Position numbers and translations under genes: made by a program | Assembly: GCA_020160915.1 (NCBI GenBank) | Contig: JAIUPK010000003.1 | Span: 372,001 to 436,000 of the forward strand | Direction of reading: 5' to 3' | DNA from: Actinomycetota bacterium | GTDB lineage: Bacteria; Actinomycetota; Actinomycetes; Actinomycetales; Microbacteriaceae | DNA length: 64,000 bases | The notes under the pieces: model-generated | The model's input: the letters and a program-made list of their open reading frames with translations, nothing else | The model's database searches: none | What the model was told of the DNA's origin: nothing | Part shown: positions 1 to 8,829 of the stretch, one piece after another | Position numbering within the stretch: the first letter of the stretch is position 1 | Layout: the number at the start of each line of letters is the position of its first letter

Positions 1-789
1 TACCCAGAGGGCACCGTCGTCGAGCAGGTCGAGAAGGAGGTTGTCGAGCTCGTCGAGACCGAGCACCTCGAGGGCCAGATCTCGACGAGCGCGATCGCCG
101 ACTCAGACCGCACCGTGCTGCGCGGTGTCTCCTTCGCCGCCGAGCGCGGCAAGCGCACCGCGCTGGTCGGACCTTCGGGCGCGGGCAAGAGCACGATCCT
201 CGCCCTCATCGAGCGCTTCTACGACCCGAACGCGGGCGTGGTGCGTCTCGGCGGCATCGACATTCGCGGCCTCGACCGCACGGATCTGCGGGCCCAGATC
301 GGCTACGTCGAACAGGACGCCCCGGTTCTGGCGGGCACGATCCGCGAGAACCTGCGGCTCGCCACACCCGACGCGACCGACGAGCAGTGCATCGAGGTGC
401 TGCACGCCGTGAACCTCACCGAGGTGCTCGAGCGCAACGAACTCGGCCTCGACGCCCCGGTCGGCGAGGACGGCGTCATGCTCTCCGGTGGTGAGCGCCA
501 GCGACTGGCGATCGCCCGCACCCTGCTCGCGGCCCCGCCCATCCTGCTGCTGGATGAGTCGACCTCGAGCCTCGACGGCCTCAACGAGCAGATGCTGCGC
601 GAGGCCATCGATGCCGTGGCCCAGAACCGCACGCTCATCGTGATCGCGCACCGGCTGTCGACCGTGGTCGACTCCGACCAGATCGTCGTGCTCGACCACG
701 GACAGGTCGTGGGCGTGGGCACCCACTCCGAGCTCGTGAAGTCGACGCCGCTCTATAAGGACCTGGCGAAGCACCAGCTGCTGGTTTAG
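1..789 (+). CDS. ABC transporter ATP-binding protein, C-terminal part (exporter type)
   Basis: The reading frame is open from the first base, so this is the 3' part of a gene that begins outside the window. It encodes an exporter-type nucleotide-binding domain: Walker A GPSGAGKST (nt 169-195), Q-loop in YVEQDAPVL, signature LSGGERQR (nt 481-504), Walker B ILLLDEST and H-loop AHR. The ATPase follows a linker, as in fused half-transporters that carry a membrane domain on the same chain, so a multidrug or lipid exporter is likely; the substrate cannot be told. The linker contains VVELVET, which resembles a repeat-derived peptide seen elsewhere in the window. Confidence 0.93.
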   Translation, partial: YPEGTVVEQVEKEVVELVETEHLEGQISTSAIADSDRTVLRGVSFAAERGKRTALVGPSGAGKSTILALIERFYDPNAGVVRLGGIDIRGLDRTDLRAQIGYVEQDAPVLAGTIRENLRLATPDATDEQCIEVLHAVNLTEVLERNELGLDAPVGEDGVMLSGGERQRLAIARTLLAAPPILLLDESTSSLDGLNEQMLREAIDAVAQNRTLIVIAHRLSTVVDSDQIVVLDHGQVVGVGTHSELVKSTPLYKDLAKHQLLV

Positions 790-850
790 GCGGGCGCGGT
801 CTCGTCGATTTCGCCGCCGGCCAACCTCGCCTGTCGCCTGCGCTGGCCCC

Positions 851-900
851 TTCTGTTGTGCAGGAGAAGCGACTATTGCTCGCGCCTCCTGCAGAACGGG
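851..900. repeat. Degenerate intergenic palindrome (CTCCTGCAGAA family)
   Basis: The arms TGCAGGAG (859-866) and CTCCTGCA (886-893) face each other, followed by GAACGGG. The same CTCCTGCAG core forms the ends of the larger palindromes at 43365-43453 and 48577-48662, so this looks like a decayed copy. It lies between two convergent genes and could also help terminate transcription. Confidence 0.45.
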
Positions 901-1003
901 AGTCTGCGGAAGGAGGAAGTCGACATTTCGCGGCCGGCACCCGACAGACGCGGCGGCGGCACCCGAGACCCCACGGCCAGCACCCGACGCCCCGCGGCGG
1001 CAC

Positions 1004-1804
1004 CTAGCCCGCGAGCGCATACATCGCGACGGCCGCTGTGGCCGCCACGTTGAGCGAATCGATGCCGTGGGCCATGGGGATCTGCACGACGCTGTCCGCG
1101 GCATCCAGCCCCTCGCGGGTGAGACCGTAGCCCTCCTCCCCCAGCACCAGGGCGACCCGCTCCGGGGCGGATGCCGCGAACTCCCGCAGGTCGACGGCGC
1201 CAGGCTCAAGCGCCAACGCGGCCACGTGAAACCCCGACGCCGTCAGCACAGCCCGCGCACTGCCCCAGTCGCCGAGGCGCGTCCACGGCACCTGCAGCAC
1301 TGTTCCCATCGACACCCGGATGGCCCGCCGGTAGAACGGGTCCGAGCACCGCGGCGTGACCAGAACAGCGTCCGCCCCGATCCCCGCGACCGATCGGAAG
1401 ATGGCGCCGACGTTGGTGGGGTCTGCCACGTTCTCGAGGATGACGATGCGGCGGGCATCCCGCAGCAGCGACTCGACCGCAGGTAGGGCGGGGCGATGCA
1501 TCGAGGCGATCAGCCCCCGGTGCAGCAGGTAGCCGGTCAGTTGCTCGAGCAGTTCGGGCGGGCCGTGGAAGATGGGCACGTCGTGCCGGGCGGTCAGTTC
1601 GAGGGCCTCACTGACCGAAGCGCCGAGCGCGAGCACCGATCGCGGCCGGTGCCCGGCCCGCAATGCGCGCCCGAGTACGAGCGCCGACTCAGCGATGTAG
1701 AGCCCGTGCTCGGTGCCCTGCGCCTTCTTGAGTGCGACATCAGTCTGGTGCGAGTAGTCGGCGAGGCGCGGGTCGTCGAGCGAGTCGATCTCGATGACGG
1801 TCAT
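1004..1804 (-). CDS. TrmH/SpoU-family RNA 2'-O-methyltransferase
   Basis: This 266-aa protein has the three SpoU motifs of SPOUT methyltransferases: NVADPTNVGAIFRSV (motif 1), LVLGEEGYGL (motif 2) and IPMAHGIDSLNVAATAAVAMY (motif 3, in the trefoil knot that binds S-adenosylmethionine). The N-terminal ~100 residues form the usual substrate-binding domain. It probably methylates a ribose 2'-OH in rRNA or tRNA, but the site cannot be assigned. It is the last gene of a close minus-strand run (dac, pncA, gabD, this gene), 31 bp after gabD. Confidence 0.93.
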   Translation of the reverse strand: MTVIEIDSLDDPRLADYSHQTDVALKKAQGTEHGLYIAESALVLGRALRAGHRPRSVLALGASVSEALELTARHDVPIFHGPPELLEQLTGYLLHRGLIASMHRPALPAVESLLRDARRIVILENVADPTNVGAIFRSVAGIGADAVLVTPRCSDPFYRRAIRVSMGTVLQVPWTRLGDWGSARAVLTASGFHVAALALEPGAVDLREFAASAPERVALVLGEEGYGLTREGLDAADSVVQIPMAHGIDSLNVAATAAVAMYALAG

Positions 1805-1835
1805 CGGTATCGACTTCGCTCGACCACCGCTGGCA

Positions 1836-3302
1836 TCAGGCGAACGGGTTGGGCGTGAGCACGTACTTCGTCTCGAGGTACTCGTGGATGCCCTCGAAGC
1901 CGCCCTCGCGGCCGACGCCCGACTGCTTCATGCCGCCGAACGGTGCGGCCGCGTTGGAGACGACGCCGACGTTGAGGCCCATCATGCCGGTCTGCAGCGT
2001 CTCGATGAGTCGCTGCCCGCGCGCGAAGTCCTGCGTGTAGACGTAGCTCACGAGGCCGTACTCGGTGTCGTTGGCCTTGGCGACGGCATCCGCTTCGTCC
2101 GTGAAGGTCGTGATCGACAGCACCGGTCCGAAGATCTCCTCGCGCAGAATCTCGCTGCCCGGGTTGACGCCGGTGATCACGGTCGGCTCGTAGAAGCTGC
2201 CGTCGCCCTCGACTCGCTTTCCCCCGGTGAGGATGCTGGCACCCTTCGTCACCGCGTCCTGGACTAGCGCATCTGCCTTGTCGACGGCGTCGTCGTCGAT
2301 GAGCGGGCCGATGATGACACCGGGCTCGGTGCCGCGGCCGATCGGGAACGCCGTGACGCGCTCGGTGACCCGGCGCGCGAACTCGTCGGCGACGGACTCA
2401 TGCACGATGAACCGATTGGCGGCGGTGCAGGCCTGCCCGATGTTGCGGAACTTGGCGAGCATCGCGCCATCCACCGCCTTGTCGAGGTCGGCGTCCTCGA
2501 AGACGACGAAGGGGGCGTTGCCGCCGAGCTCCATCGAGGTGCGCAGCACACCCTCTGACGCCTGCTTCATGAGCTGCTGGCCGACGCCGGTCGAGCCGGT
2601 GAAGCTGAGCTTGCGCAGGCGCGGGTCGGCGATGATCGGGTCGGAGATCGCCCGGCTCGTCGAGGTGGTGAGCACGTTGACGACACCCTTGGGCAGGCCG
2701 GCGTCCTCGAGCAGCTTCGCGAAGTAGAGGGTCGTGAGCGGCGTGAGTGCCGCGGGCTTGATGATGCTCGTGCAGCCGGCCGCGATCGCGGGAGCGATCT
2801 TGCGGGTCGCCATGGCGAGCGGGAAGTTCCACGGCGTGATGAGAAAACTCGGACCGACCGGCAGGTGGGTGACGATCATGCGCCCGGTGCCCTCGGGGTT
2901 CGAGCCGTACCGGCCGGTGATACGCACCGCCTCCTCGCCGAACCAGCGCAGGAACTCGCCGCCGTAGGTGACCTCACCGCGGGCCTCGGCCAGGGGCTTG
3001 CCCATCTCCAGGGTCATGAGCAGGGCGAACTCGTCTGCGCGCTCCTGCAGCAGGTCGAAGGCGCCGCGCAGGATCTCCCCGCGCACGCGAGGCGCGGTGG
3101 CCCCCCAGCTCGCCTGGGTGTCGGCCGCGGCATCCATGGCGGCGGCCGAGTCGGCCACCGAGGCATCCGCGATGGTCTTGATGACCTTGCCGGTCGCCGG
3201 GTCGTGCACGTCGATCGAACGGCCCGACGTGGACTCGACCCACTCGCCTCCGATGAACAGACGGTCCGGCACCTTTGCCAGCAGTTCGCTCTCCGAAATC
3301 AT
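1836..3302 (-). CDS. gabD: Succinate-semialdehyde dehydrogenase (NAD(P)+)
   Basis: This 488-aa aldehyde dehydrogenase has the full family length. The catalytic Glu lies in MELGGNAPF and the nucleophilic Cys in GQACTAANRF; TPWNFP and FTGSTGVGQQLM are cofactor-site motifs. The sequence is closest in pattern to GabD-type enzymes, which oxidise succinate semialdehyde to succinate in the GABA shunt; other short semialdehydes are possible. It follows pncA by 36 bp and precedes the SpoU gene on the same strand. Confidence 0.88.
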   Translation of the reverse strand: MISESELLAKVPDRLFIGGEWVESTSGRSIDVHDPATGKVIKTIADASVADSAAAMDAAADTQASWGATAPRVRGEILRGAFDLLQERADEFALLMTLEMGKPLAEARGEVTYGGEFLRWFGEEAVRITGRYGSNPEGTGRMIVTHLPVGPSFLITPWNFPLAMATRKIAPAIAAGCTSIIKPAALTPLTTLYFAKLLEDAGLPKGVVNVLTTSTSRAISDPIIADPRLRKLSFTGSTGVGQQLMKQASEGVLRTSMELGGNAPFVVFEDADLDKAVDGAMLAKFRNIGQACTAANRFIVHESVADEFARRVTERVTAFPIGRGTEPGVIIGPLIDDDAVDKADALVQDAVTKGASILTGGKRVEGDGSFYEPTVITGVNPGSEILREEIFGPVLSITTFTDEADAVAKANDTEYGLVSYVYTQDFARGQRLIETLQTGMMGLNVGVVSNAAAPFGGMKQSGVGREGGFEGIHEYLETKYVLTPNPFA

Positions 3303-3338
3303 TTCGCTCCTTAGTTGTTGTACGTCAGTTGTTGGTCG

Positions 3339-3905
3339 TCACGACAGGATGACGCCTGCCGAAGCCATCGTCTCCAGGGCAGCCGCGCTGGAGACCGGAG
3401 CGACACCGGCAACCAGCTCGGTGAGCACCCGAACCCTCCTGCCAGCCTTGCGGGCGTCGAGCGCCGAGGCAAGCACGCAGTAGTCGGTGGCGATGCCCAC
3501 CACGTCGATGTCCGTGACATCCAGTCGATCAAGGAGCTCCGGCACCGTCTCGCCGGTGTCTGTGACTCCTTCGAAGATCGAGTACGCGGGCTTGCCCTGA
3601 CCCTTGAGAACGTGCACGTCGATGAGCGCACGCTCGAGCGCGGGGTGGTACTCGGCGCCTTCGGTACCCGACACGCAATGCTCGGGCCAGCTGTCGACGT
3701 AGTCGGGCGTCGGGTGGAAGTGCCCACCGTTGTCGTTGTCGCCGTCGTGCCAGTCGCGTGAGGCGATCACGGCGTCGTAGCGGTCCGGATGCCCGTGAAG
3801 CAGTTTCGTGATGCCCTCGGCAACGGCCGCCCCACCCTCGACCCCGAGGGCGCCACCCTCGGTGAAGTCATTCTGGACGTCGATGATGAACAGCGCGCGC
3901 GACAT
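3339..3905 (-). CDS. pncA: Nicotinamidase / isochorismatase-family hydrolase
   Basis: This 188-aa enzyme begins MSRALFIIDVQNDF, with the catalytic Asp at residue 9. A Lys lies in LKGQGKPAYS, the nucleophilic Cys in GIATDYCVLASA, and metal ligands in SRDWHDGDNDNGGHFH. It fits PncA, which converts nicotinamide to nicotinate for NAD salvage. The start was placed at 3905 because homology begins there and the ATG overlaps the stop of the upstream carboxypeptidase by one base (TGATG), which implies translational coupling. A longer reading frame to 4076 has no similarity to the family. Confidence 0.92.
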   Translation of the reverse strand: MSRALFIIDVQNDFTEGGALGVEGGAAVAEGITKLLHGHPDRYDAVIASRDWHDGDNDNGGHFHPTPDYVDSWPEHCVSGTEGAEYHPALERALIDVHVLKGQGKPAYSIFEGVTDTGETVPELLDRLDVTDIDVVGIATDYCVLASALDARKAGRRVRVLTELVAGVAPVSSAAALETMASAGVILS

Positions 3906-5365
3906 CAGTTGTTCGACAGGTTGTCGCCGCAGCTGTACATGGCGGTCGCCAGGGTGTCCTGGGCCTCCTTGGCATCCTCGGTGATGCCCTCGCGGATCGA
4001 GTAGAAGGCGAAGGCGAGGGTCGAGCCGTCGGCCGCCTTGATGATTCCCGCGAGGGAGTACTCGGTGTCGAGCCATCCCGTCTTGGCCATCACGCTGCCG
4101 GCAGCGATCGCATTCGGTCCGTTGAATCGGGATGCGAGCGACCCCGAGACACCTGCCACGGGCAGCGACGAGTACAGAACACCGAGGTCCTTCTCCCCGG
4201 CGTTCACCTTGGTCAGAAGCGCGGTGACGAACTGCGGCGAGACAGCGTTCAGATCGCTGAGCCCGGAGCCGTCGCGCACCGTGACCTTGGTGGTGTCGAG
4301 GCCATAGGCGACCAGCGCGCCCGGTATCGCCTGAGCCAGCGAGGTGGATGACCCGTCGAAGCCCATCGCCTTGGAGACCACCCGCGCGAGCATCTCGGCG
4401 AGGACGTTGTCGCTGGAGAGCAGCATCTTGTCGATGAGGCTGCTCACCGGCTGAGATTTCACTTCGGCGAGCACCGTACTACCGACGGCCGCCCCCGAGG
4501 AGAACGTCACGCCGAACAGGCCCGCCGCGTCGGCGAAGGCGCGCCCGGCATCCCCGACCGGGTCGGTGGTGCGGTAGCTGACGTTGGCGCTCGGATCGGC
4601 CCGGCCGCCATCGACCATGAGCGCGGTGACCTGAGCCTGGTACCCGTCGTCCTGCTCCTTGCGCAGCCAGGAGGAATCCCAGTTGTCGGCGGGATCCCAC
4701 ATGGTGGAGTCCAAGACGATCTCGGTGATCGGCACCCCGGGGTGAACCTGTTCGTACTTCGCCATCGCCGCGTCCGCGAGGTCGGCAATCAGTGGCGCAC
4801 CGTCATAGACGGTGTTGGAGGTGGTGGCCAGCGTGGGGTCACCTCCGCCCTTGAGCACGATCACCCCAGGGCTCGACCCGTCGATCACCTGTGTGGTCAG
4901 CTGCCCGCCGGGTCCGAGGATGTTGAGTGCCGCCGCCGCGGTCAGCACCTTCAGCACGCTTCCCGTGCGTTGCGGCAACGTGCCGCTGTGGTCGAAGAGC
5001 GTCTCACCGGTGGCGGTGTTGACGACGTATCCTGCGAAGTCGGCGAGGCGCGGATCCGCCATGACGCTCGCCACAGAGCAGGTACGCAGCCGGCTGGCGA
5101 CCGGAACGGCCGACGGTTGCGGCCGAGGGTCCGCCGTCTCAGTGGGCAACGGTGCAGCTACCGTCGGCCCACCGCCGGCGGCCACACCTGCGAACACTGC
5201 TGACGTGCCGAGCAGCAGGAACACCACGGCGATCGCCGAGATGAGCCACGCGGTCGGATGCTTGCGGATGATCGCCGAGATGCGGCCCGGCGCCTTCGGT
5301 TCAGGAGTGCGCAGGGACCGCCTCGACAGCGCCTGCGTGGGCACCGAGTCGTTCGAATCCGTCAC
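3905..5365 (-). CDS. dacB: D-alanyl-D-alanine carboxypeptidase / endopeptidase, PBP4 (peptidase S13) family
   Basis: This 486-aa protein has a cytoplasmic start, one membrane anchor (about residues 38-60) and a Pro-rich spacer before the catalytic domain. All three penicillin-binding motifs are present: SVLK (S136), SDN in LLSSDNVLAE, and KTG in MAKTGWLDTEYS. It would trim D-Ala from peptidoglycan stem peptides or cut cross-links outside the cell. The GTG start follows TATCAT by about 6 nt, so the mRNA may be leaderless. It is coupled to pncA. Confidence 0.92.
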   Translation of the reverse strand: MTDSNDSVPTQALSRRSLRTPEPKAPGRISAIIRKHPTAWLISAIAVVFLLLGTSAVFAGVAAGGGPTVAAPLPTETADPRPQPSAVPVASRLRTCSVASVMADPRLADFAGYVVNTATGETLFDHSGTLPQRTGSVLKVLTAAAALNILGPGGQLTTQVIDGSSPGVIVLKGGGDPTLATTSNTVYDGAPLIADLADAAMAKYEQVHPGVPITEIVLDSTMWDPADNWDSSWLRKEQDDGYQAQVTALMVDGGRADPSANVSYRTTDPVGDAGRAFADAAGLFGVTFSSGAAVGSTVLAEVKSQPVSSLIDKMLLSSDNVLAEMLARVVSKAMGFDGSSTSLAQAIPGALVAYGLDTTKVTVRDGSGLSDLNAVSPQFVTALLTKVNAGEKDLGVLYSSLPVAGVSGSLASRFNGPNAIAAGSVMAKTGWLDTEYSLAGIIKAADGSTLAFAFYSIREGITEDAKEAQDTLATAMYSCGDNLSNN

Positions 5366-5410
5366 CCGGTAATGATACCCGGGCTGCCGATTGGTTCTCT
5401 GGGTGGACGC

Positions 5411-6256
5411 CTAGCAGTAGGTCCAGCGAGCAGCTGCCCGGGTGAACGAGTACGGCTCGTCGATTCCACCGTGGGTCATCGCGAAGGCGATGCAGACACC
5501 ACCCGTGCCGGCACCCGGTCGGTAGAGCGACGCCTGGTGCGATGACGACTGCCACCACTTGATCGCCACCGTCGCGCCACTGTTGCCCGAACCGCCGGCG
5601 AGGTTGCCGTCGCAGCCCACGCTGGGCACACCGTCGATGCGCACCGAGCCCATGTGGCCCCACGCGTCCATCGGGTCGGGGCTGGGCGACTCCGCCATCC
5701 AGAACAGCCGGGCTTCCATGCAGGAGTCGTAGACGAAATAGCTCACAGGCTCCAGGCAGTTCTCAGCGCGGATCGCGTTGTACTGGTACGCGAACGACGC
5801 GAGGTCGTCAGAGGTGGTTCCGGAAACGCCGAGTGCCGAGACCGCGCCGGGGGCGCCGCTCGTGCCGCCCGCGCTGAATCCGGGGCAGGAGAGTCCCTGG
5901 GCCTCGAGTGCCGCGCGGCGTTCGTTGGTCCCGGATGCCGCACCCGCAGCATCCACGGGAGGAAGGGGCTTGGGTACCGGCTTCTGGGCCAAGTGCTCCC
6001 AGTCGCTGGTGAGGGACTTCGACTGCGCGATGACCCGGGCCTCGATGACCTGGTCGCTTCCGCCGTAGCGCAGGGCCGCCTGGTCGGCGGGCTGAGACGG
6101 TTCGGCAGCGATGACCGAGGCGAGCATGGGAGCCGCGGCGACCGATGGATCCGCGACGGCGAGACCGGTGAGTCCTGGTCCGCCACCGCCCACGAAAGGC
6201 AGCGCCACGATCACTGCGGTCGAGAAAACCGTCGCCAAAAATGCGTAACTCTTCAT
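5411..6256 (-). CDS. Secreted CAP-like (SCP/PR1) domain protein
   Basis: This 281-aa protein has an N-terminal signal sequence (MKSYAFLATVFSTAVIVALPFVGG) and a mature part resembling CAP proteins: YNAIRAENCLEPV, an ARLFW helix, AWGHMGS, GCDGNLAGG and WWQSSSHQASLYRPG, which match the usual H-x-G, G-E-N-L-A and W-x-x-S-x-x-H positions. It has several Cys residues and ends in Cys, suggesting disulfides. Its role is unknown. The leader carries two G-runs before the start codon (complement of 6264-6270 and 6288-6292); see findings. Confidence 0.75.
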   Translation of the reverse strand: MKSYAFLATVFSTAVIVALPFVGGGGPGLTGLAVADPSVAAAPMLASVIAAEPSQPADQAALRYGGSDQVIEARVIAQSKSLTSDWEHLAQKPVPKPLPPVDAAGAASGTNERRAALEAQGLSCPGFSAGGTSGAPGAVSALGVSGTTSDDLASFAYQYNAIRAENCLEPVSYFVYDSCMEARLFWMAESPSPDPMDAWGHMGSVRIDGVPSVGCDGNLAGGSGNSGATVAIKWWQSSSHQASLYRPGAGTGGVCIAFAMTHGGIDEPYSFTRAAARWTYC

Positions 6257-6432
6257 TTTCGTGCACCCCCACGCACTACGCCGAACACCCCCAATTGGTT
6301 ACGACGTGGTGCCAAGCTACGTCGGCATACCCATCCCCGCAACCCCGCTGGTGCGGAAAACGAACATTCCACCCGCCTTTTGGGGGCACAGTGAGGCGAG
6401 TTTGTCCCGCATAAGGAGGACACGATGGGTAG

Positions 6433-6508
6433 TGGAGCCGCCTAAGAGAATCGAACTCTTGACCTTCTCATTACGAGTGAGATGCTCTACCGACTGAGCT
6501 AAGGCGGC
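6433..6508 (-). tRNA. tRNA-Thr (CGT anticodon)
   Basis: Read on the minus strand it folds into a complete cloverleaf. The acceptor is GCCGCCT/AGGCGGC, the D arm contains AGCTCAGTCGGTAGAGC, the anticodon loop is CTCGTAA (anticodon CGT) and the T loop is TTCGATT. The 3' CCA is encoded (6433-6435). It reads ACG threonine codons, which are frequent in this GC-rich genome. The rest of the 6257-6580 gap shows only the leader of the CAP-like gene. Confidence 0.96.
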
Positions 6509-6580
6509 CGGCCCGGGTCGCCCCGAGGCACAGCATGAAAGCTTAGCCGAGAATTGTCGGCAGCTTCGCACGGGTTGGGC

Positions 6581-7210
6581 TCAGGCGAAGAGAGTCTTCA
6601 GTTCGGCGAACGATCGGCGCAACTCCACGCCCAGCTCGGTTCTCGGTTCGCTGGATGCCCAGCTCGCCCACGCGTGGCGAATGACGCCCAGCGACACATG
6701 GGTCATCAGCCGTGCACGACGCTCCAGCACTGATGCCTCAGCGTCGGGCTGGTCGTGACGAAGCCGTCGCACGATGACCGACGCCACCCGCTCCTCGAAG
6801 TCTCGCATCTTGGCCATGCGCAGGGCGAAGAGCTGCGGATACTCCTTCACCAGCGCATGACGTAGCTGCATCATCTCGGCGTCTTCGAGAGAGCTGTCCC
6901 CGACCTCGATGAGCACCGCGACGAGTCCGTCGAACACGCTGCTGTTGTCAGCGTTCGTGACGAACCGCTCGACCGTCTCGGTCTCGGCCAGAGTGGGCGG
7001 GTCGCCGAGGATCGCCTCCTCCTTCGACGCGAAGTAGTTGAAGAAGGTGCGCGGGGAGACATCCGCGATCCTGCTCACCTCGTCGATGGTGACGTTGTCG
7101 AGTCCCCGCTCCGCGACCAGCTGCAATGCGGCGAGCTGGATGGCACGGCGAGTCGCACGGCGCTTGCGCTCGCGCAGCCCCGGCTCGGCGGCATCCGTCG
7201 CGATGGTCAT
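6581..7210 (-). CDS. TetR-family transcriptional regulator
   Basis: This ~209-aa protein has an N-terminal TetR helix-turn-helix (about residues 20-60: RRAIQLAALQLVAERGLDNV..., ...SPRTFFNYFASKEEAI) and a variable ligand-binding domain. MTIATDAAEPG at 7210 was chosen as the start; an upstream GTG at 7228 would overlap the candidate operator. It lies 42 bp downstream of a lipoprotein hydrolase on the same strand and may control its own gene or that pair. The ligand is unknown. Confidence 0.9.
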   Translation of the reverse strand: MTIATDAAEPGLRERKRRATRRAIQLAALQLVAERGLDNVTIDEVSRIADVSPRTFFNYFASKEEAILGDPPTLAETETVERFVTNADNSSVFDGLVAVLIEVGDSSLEDAEMMQLRHALVKEYPQLFALRMAKMRDFEERVASVIVRRLRHDQPDAEASVLERRARLMTHVSLGVIRHAWASWASSEPRTELGVELRRSFAELKTLFA

Positions 7211-7220
7211 GAATCTATTC

Positions 7221-7235
7221 TTGCACACTGCGCAA
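7221..7235. promoter_or_regulatory. Candidate TetR operator
   Basis: TTGCACACTGCGCAA is a near-perfect 15-bp palindrome (12 of 15 positions symmetric) located 11 bp before the start of the TetR gene, in the 42-bp gap after the upstream hydrolase. TetR proteins commonly bind such sites next to their own genes; assignment here is inference. Confidence 0.5.
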
Positions 7236-7252
7236 AATTGCGCGGCGAGAGG

Positions 7253-8797
7253 TCAGCAGTTCGGATCGGCCGTCGGAACGACGCCCTTGAGCAGATACTG
7301 ATCGACAGTGGAGGTGATGCACTCGTTTCCCTGCCCGTAGGCGGTGTGGCCCTCGCCGTTGAAGGTGATGAGCACGGCGCTCTCGAGCTGATCGGCCAGT
7401 GCCACGCCCCACTCGTAGGGGGTCGCGGGGTCACCGGTCGTCGAGACCACGAGCACGGGCGGGGCACCCTTGCCGGTCAGTGCGGCGATCGGCGGACCCT
7501 GGTACTGGTAGGGCCAGTTGATGCACGTCGTGTCGCCGATCGGCGGCGACGGCCGATAGGTGGTCGGCGACGCCTGCTCGAGCAGCACCTCCTGCTCGGC
7601 GAGCACCGTCGGGTCGGTCTCGACCGGGTAGTCGACGCAGTAGATCGCGAGGAAGGCCTCGAGCGAGTTGTCGGCGTAGGTACCGTCGGTGTCGCGGCTG
7701 TAGTAGTAGTCAGCGAGGAAGAACGCGGTGTCGGTGACGCCGTCTTGCGCCTCCGAGAACAGGTCGTTGAGGAACGGCCACGAGTCCTGCGAGTAGAGGG
7801 CCATGCTCATGGCGATGTCGAGCACGCCGGCATCCATCATGCGTCCGTCGGGAGCGGCCACCGGGGATGCGTCGTACCGGTCGTAGAGCCCGCGGATCGT
7901 CGCCAAGTCGGCCGTGAGGTCGCCGGTGAACGGGCAGTCGTCGAACAGATCCGGGCAGGCCTTCAGGTAGTTCTCCAGCGCGCGCTGGAAGCCCTTGGTC
8001 TGTACGAGCCCCACCTCGAACACCGAGATCGAGGAGTCCGTCGCGCCGTCGACGACCAGGCGACCGACCTTGTCGGGGAAGTTCTCGACGTAGTACGAGC
8101 CGATGTCGCTGCCGTAGGAGTAACCGAGGTAGTTGAGTTTCGGGTCACCCACGACGGCGCGCAGCATGTCGAGATCGTGCACGGTGCTCTGGGTGTCGAT
8201 GAACTGCAGCAGCTCCCCCGTGTTCTCGAGACACGCCTTGCCGAAGTCGATCGAGGACTGGGTCACCTCGTCGATCCACGCCTGGGTGCCGCGCGGCGCC
8301 TTCGGCAGGCCGAAGATGAACGCGTCGAGCTCGGGAGCCTCGTAGCACTTCACCGCCGACGACCGACCGACCCCGCGGGGGTCCCAGCCGACGACGTCGA
8401 ACGCGGCCTGCAGGTCTGCGCTGGCAGCGAAGTCGAGCGAGTCGTAGACAAAGTCGAACCCGGATGCCCCGGGGCCGCCCGGGTTGGTGAACAGCGAGCC
8501 CTGCTTGGTTCCGGTGGCAGGGTGACGCACCACGGCGAGTTCGATGTCGGTCTCAGGCGACGGGTTCGACCAGTCCATGGGCGCCTTCGCCGTCGCACAC
8601 TGCATGCCGTTGTCGCAGTCCGCCCAGTCGAGAACCTGGGTGTAGTACGGAACCAGTGCGGCCGGGACATCCTCGCCCGTCGGCTTCGTGGTGTTGTCGG
8701 GCTGCAGGATGCCGAAGTTGAAGCAACCGGAGAGCAGGAGAAGCAGCGCCGAGCCGGTGGCGATGAGCGCGGTGGTGCGTGCGTGTGCCGTGTTCAC
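7253..8797 (-). CDS. Alpha/beta hydrolase lipoprotein, tripeptidyl-aminopeptidase (TAP-like) family
   Basis: This 514-aa protein has a lipoprotein signal (lipobox LLSGC at about residues 21-25) and a mature alpha/beta-hydrolase fold. The nucleophile is the Ser of YLGYSYGSDIG, the oxyanion region is NPGGPGASG, and the TAP-like C-terminal segment includes VVSTTGDPATPYEWG and NGEGHTAYGQG (likely catalytic Asp and His). It is probably a cell-surface exopeptidase or esterase. It is paralogous to the gene directly upstream and both end in a conserved VPxADPxC tail. It starts with GTG. Confidence 0.9.
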   Translation of the reverse strand: MNTAHARTTALIATGSALLLLLSGCFNFGILQPDNTTKPTGEDVPAALVPYYTQVLDWADCDNGMQCATAKAPMDWSNPSPETDIELAVVRHPATGTKQGSLFTNPGGPGASGFDFVYDSLDFAASADLQAAFDVVGWDPRGVGRSSAVKCYEAPELDAFIFGLPKAPRGTQAWIDEVTQSSIDFGKACLENTGELLQFIDTQSTVHDLDMLRAVVGDPKLNYLGYSYGSDIGSYYVENFPDKVGRLVVDGATDSSISVFEVGLVQTKGFQRALENYLKACPDLFDDCPFTGDLTADLATIRGLYDRYDASPVAAPDGRMMDAGVLDIAMSMALYSQDSWPFLNDLFSEAQDGVTDTAFFLADYYYSRDTDGTYADNSLEAFLAIYCVDYPVETDPTVLAEQEVLLEQASPTTYRPSPPIGDTTCINWPYQYQGPPIAALTGKGAPPVLVVSTTGDPATPYEWGVALADQLESAVLITFNGEGHTAYGQGNECITSTVDQYLLKGVVPTADPNC

Positions 8798-8829
8798 AGC
8801 CCGAGCCTAGCGGTGAGCGGCTCGGGCGG

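Noticed and set aside
6413-6445. Short peptide with a strong ribosome-binding site before tRNA-Thr
   Set aside because: AAGGAGG and ATG at 6425 open only a six-codon frame (MGSGAA) that runs into the tRNA antisense.
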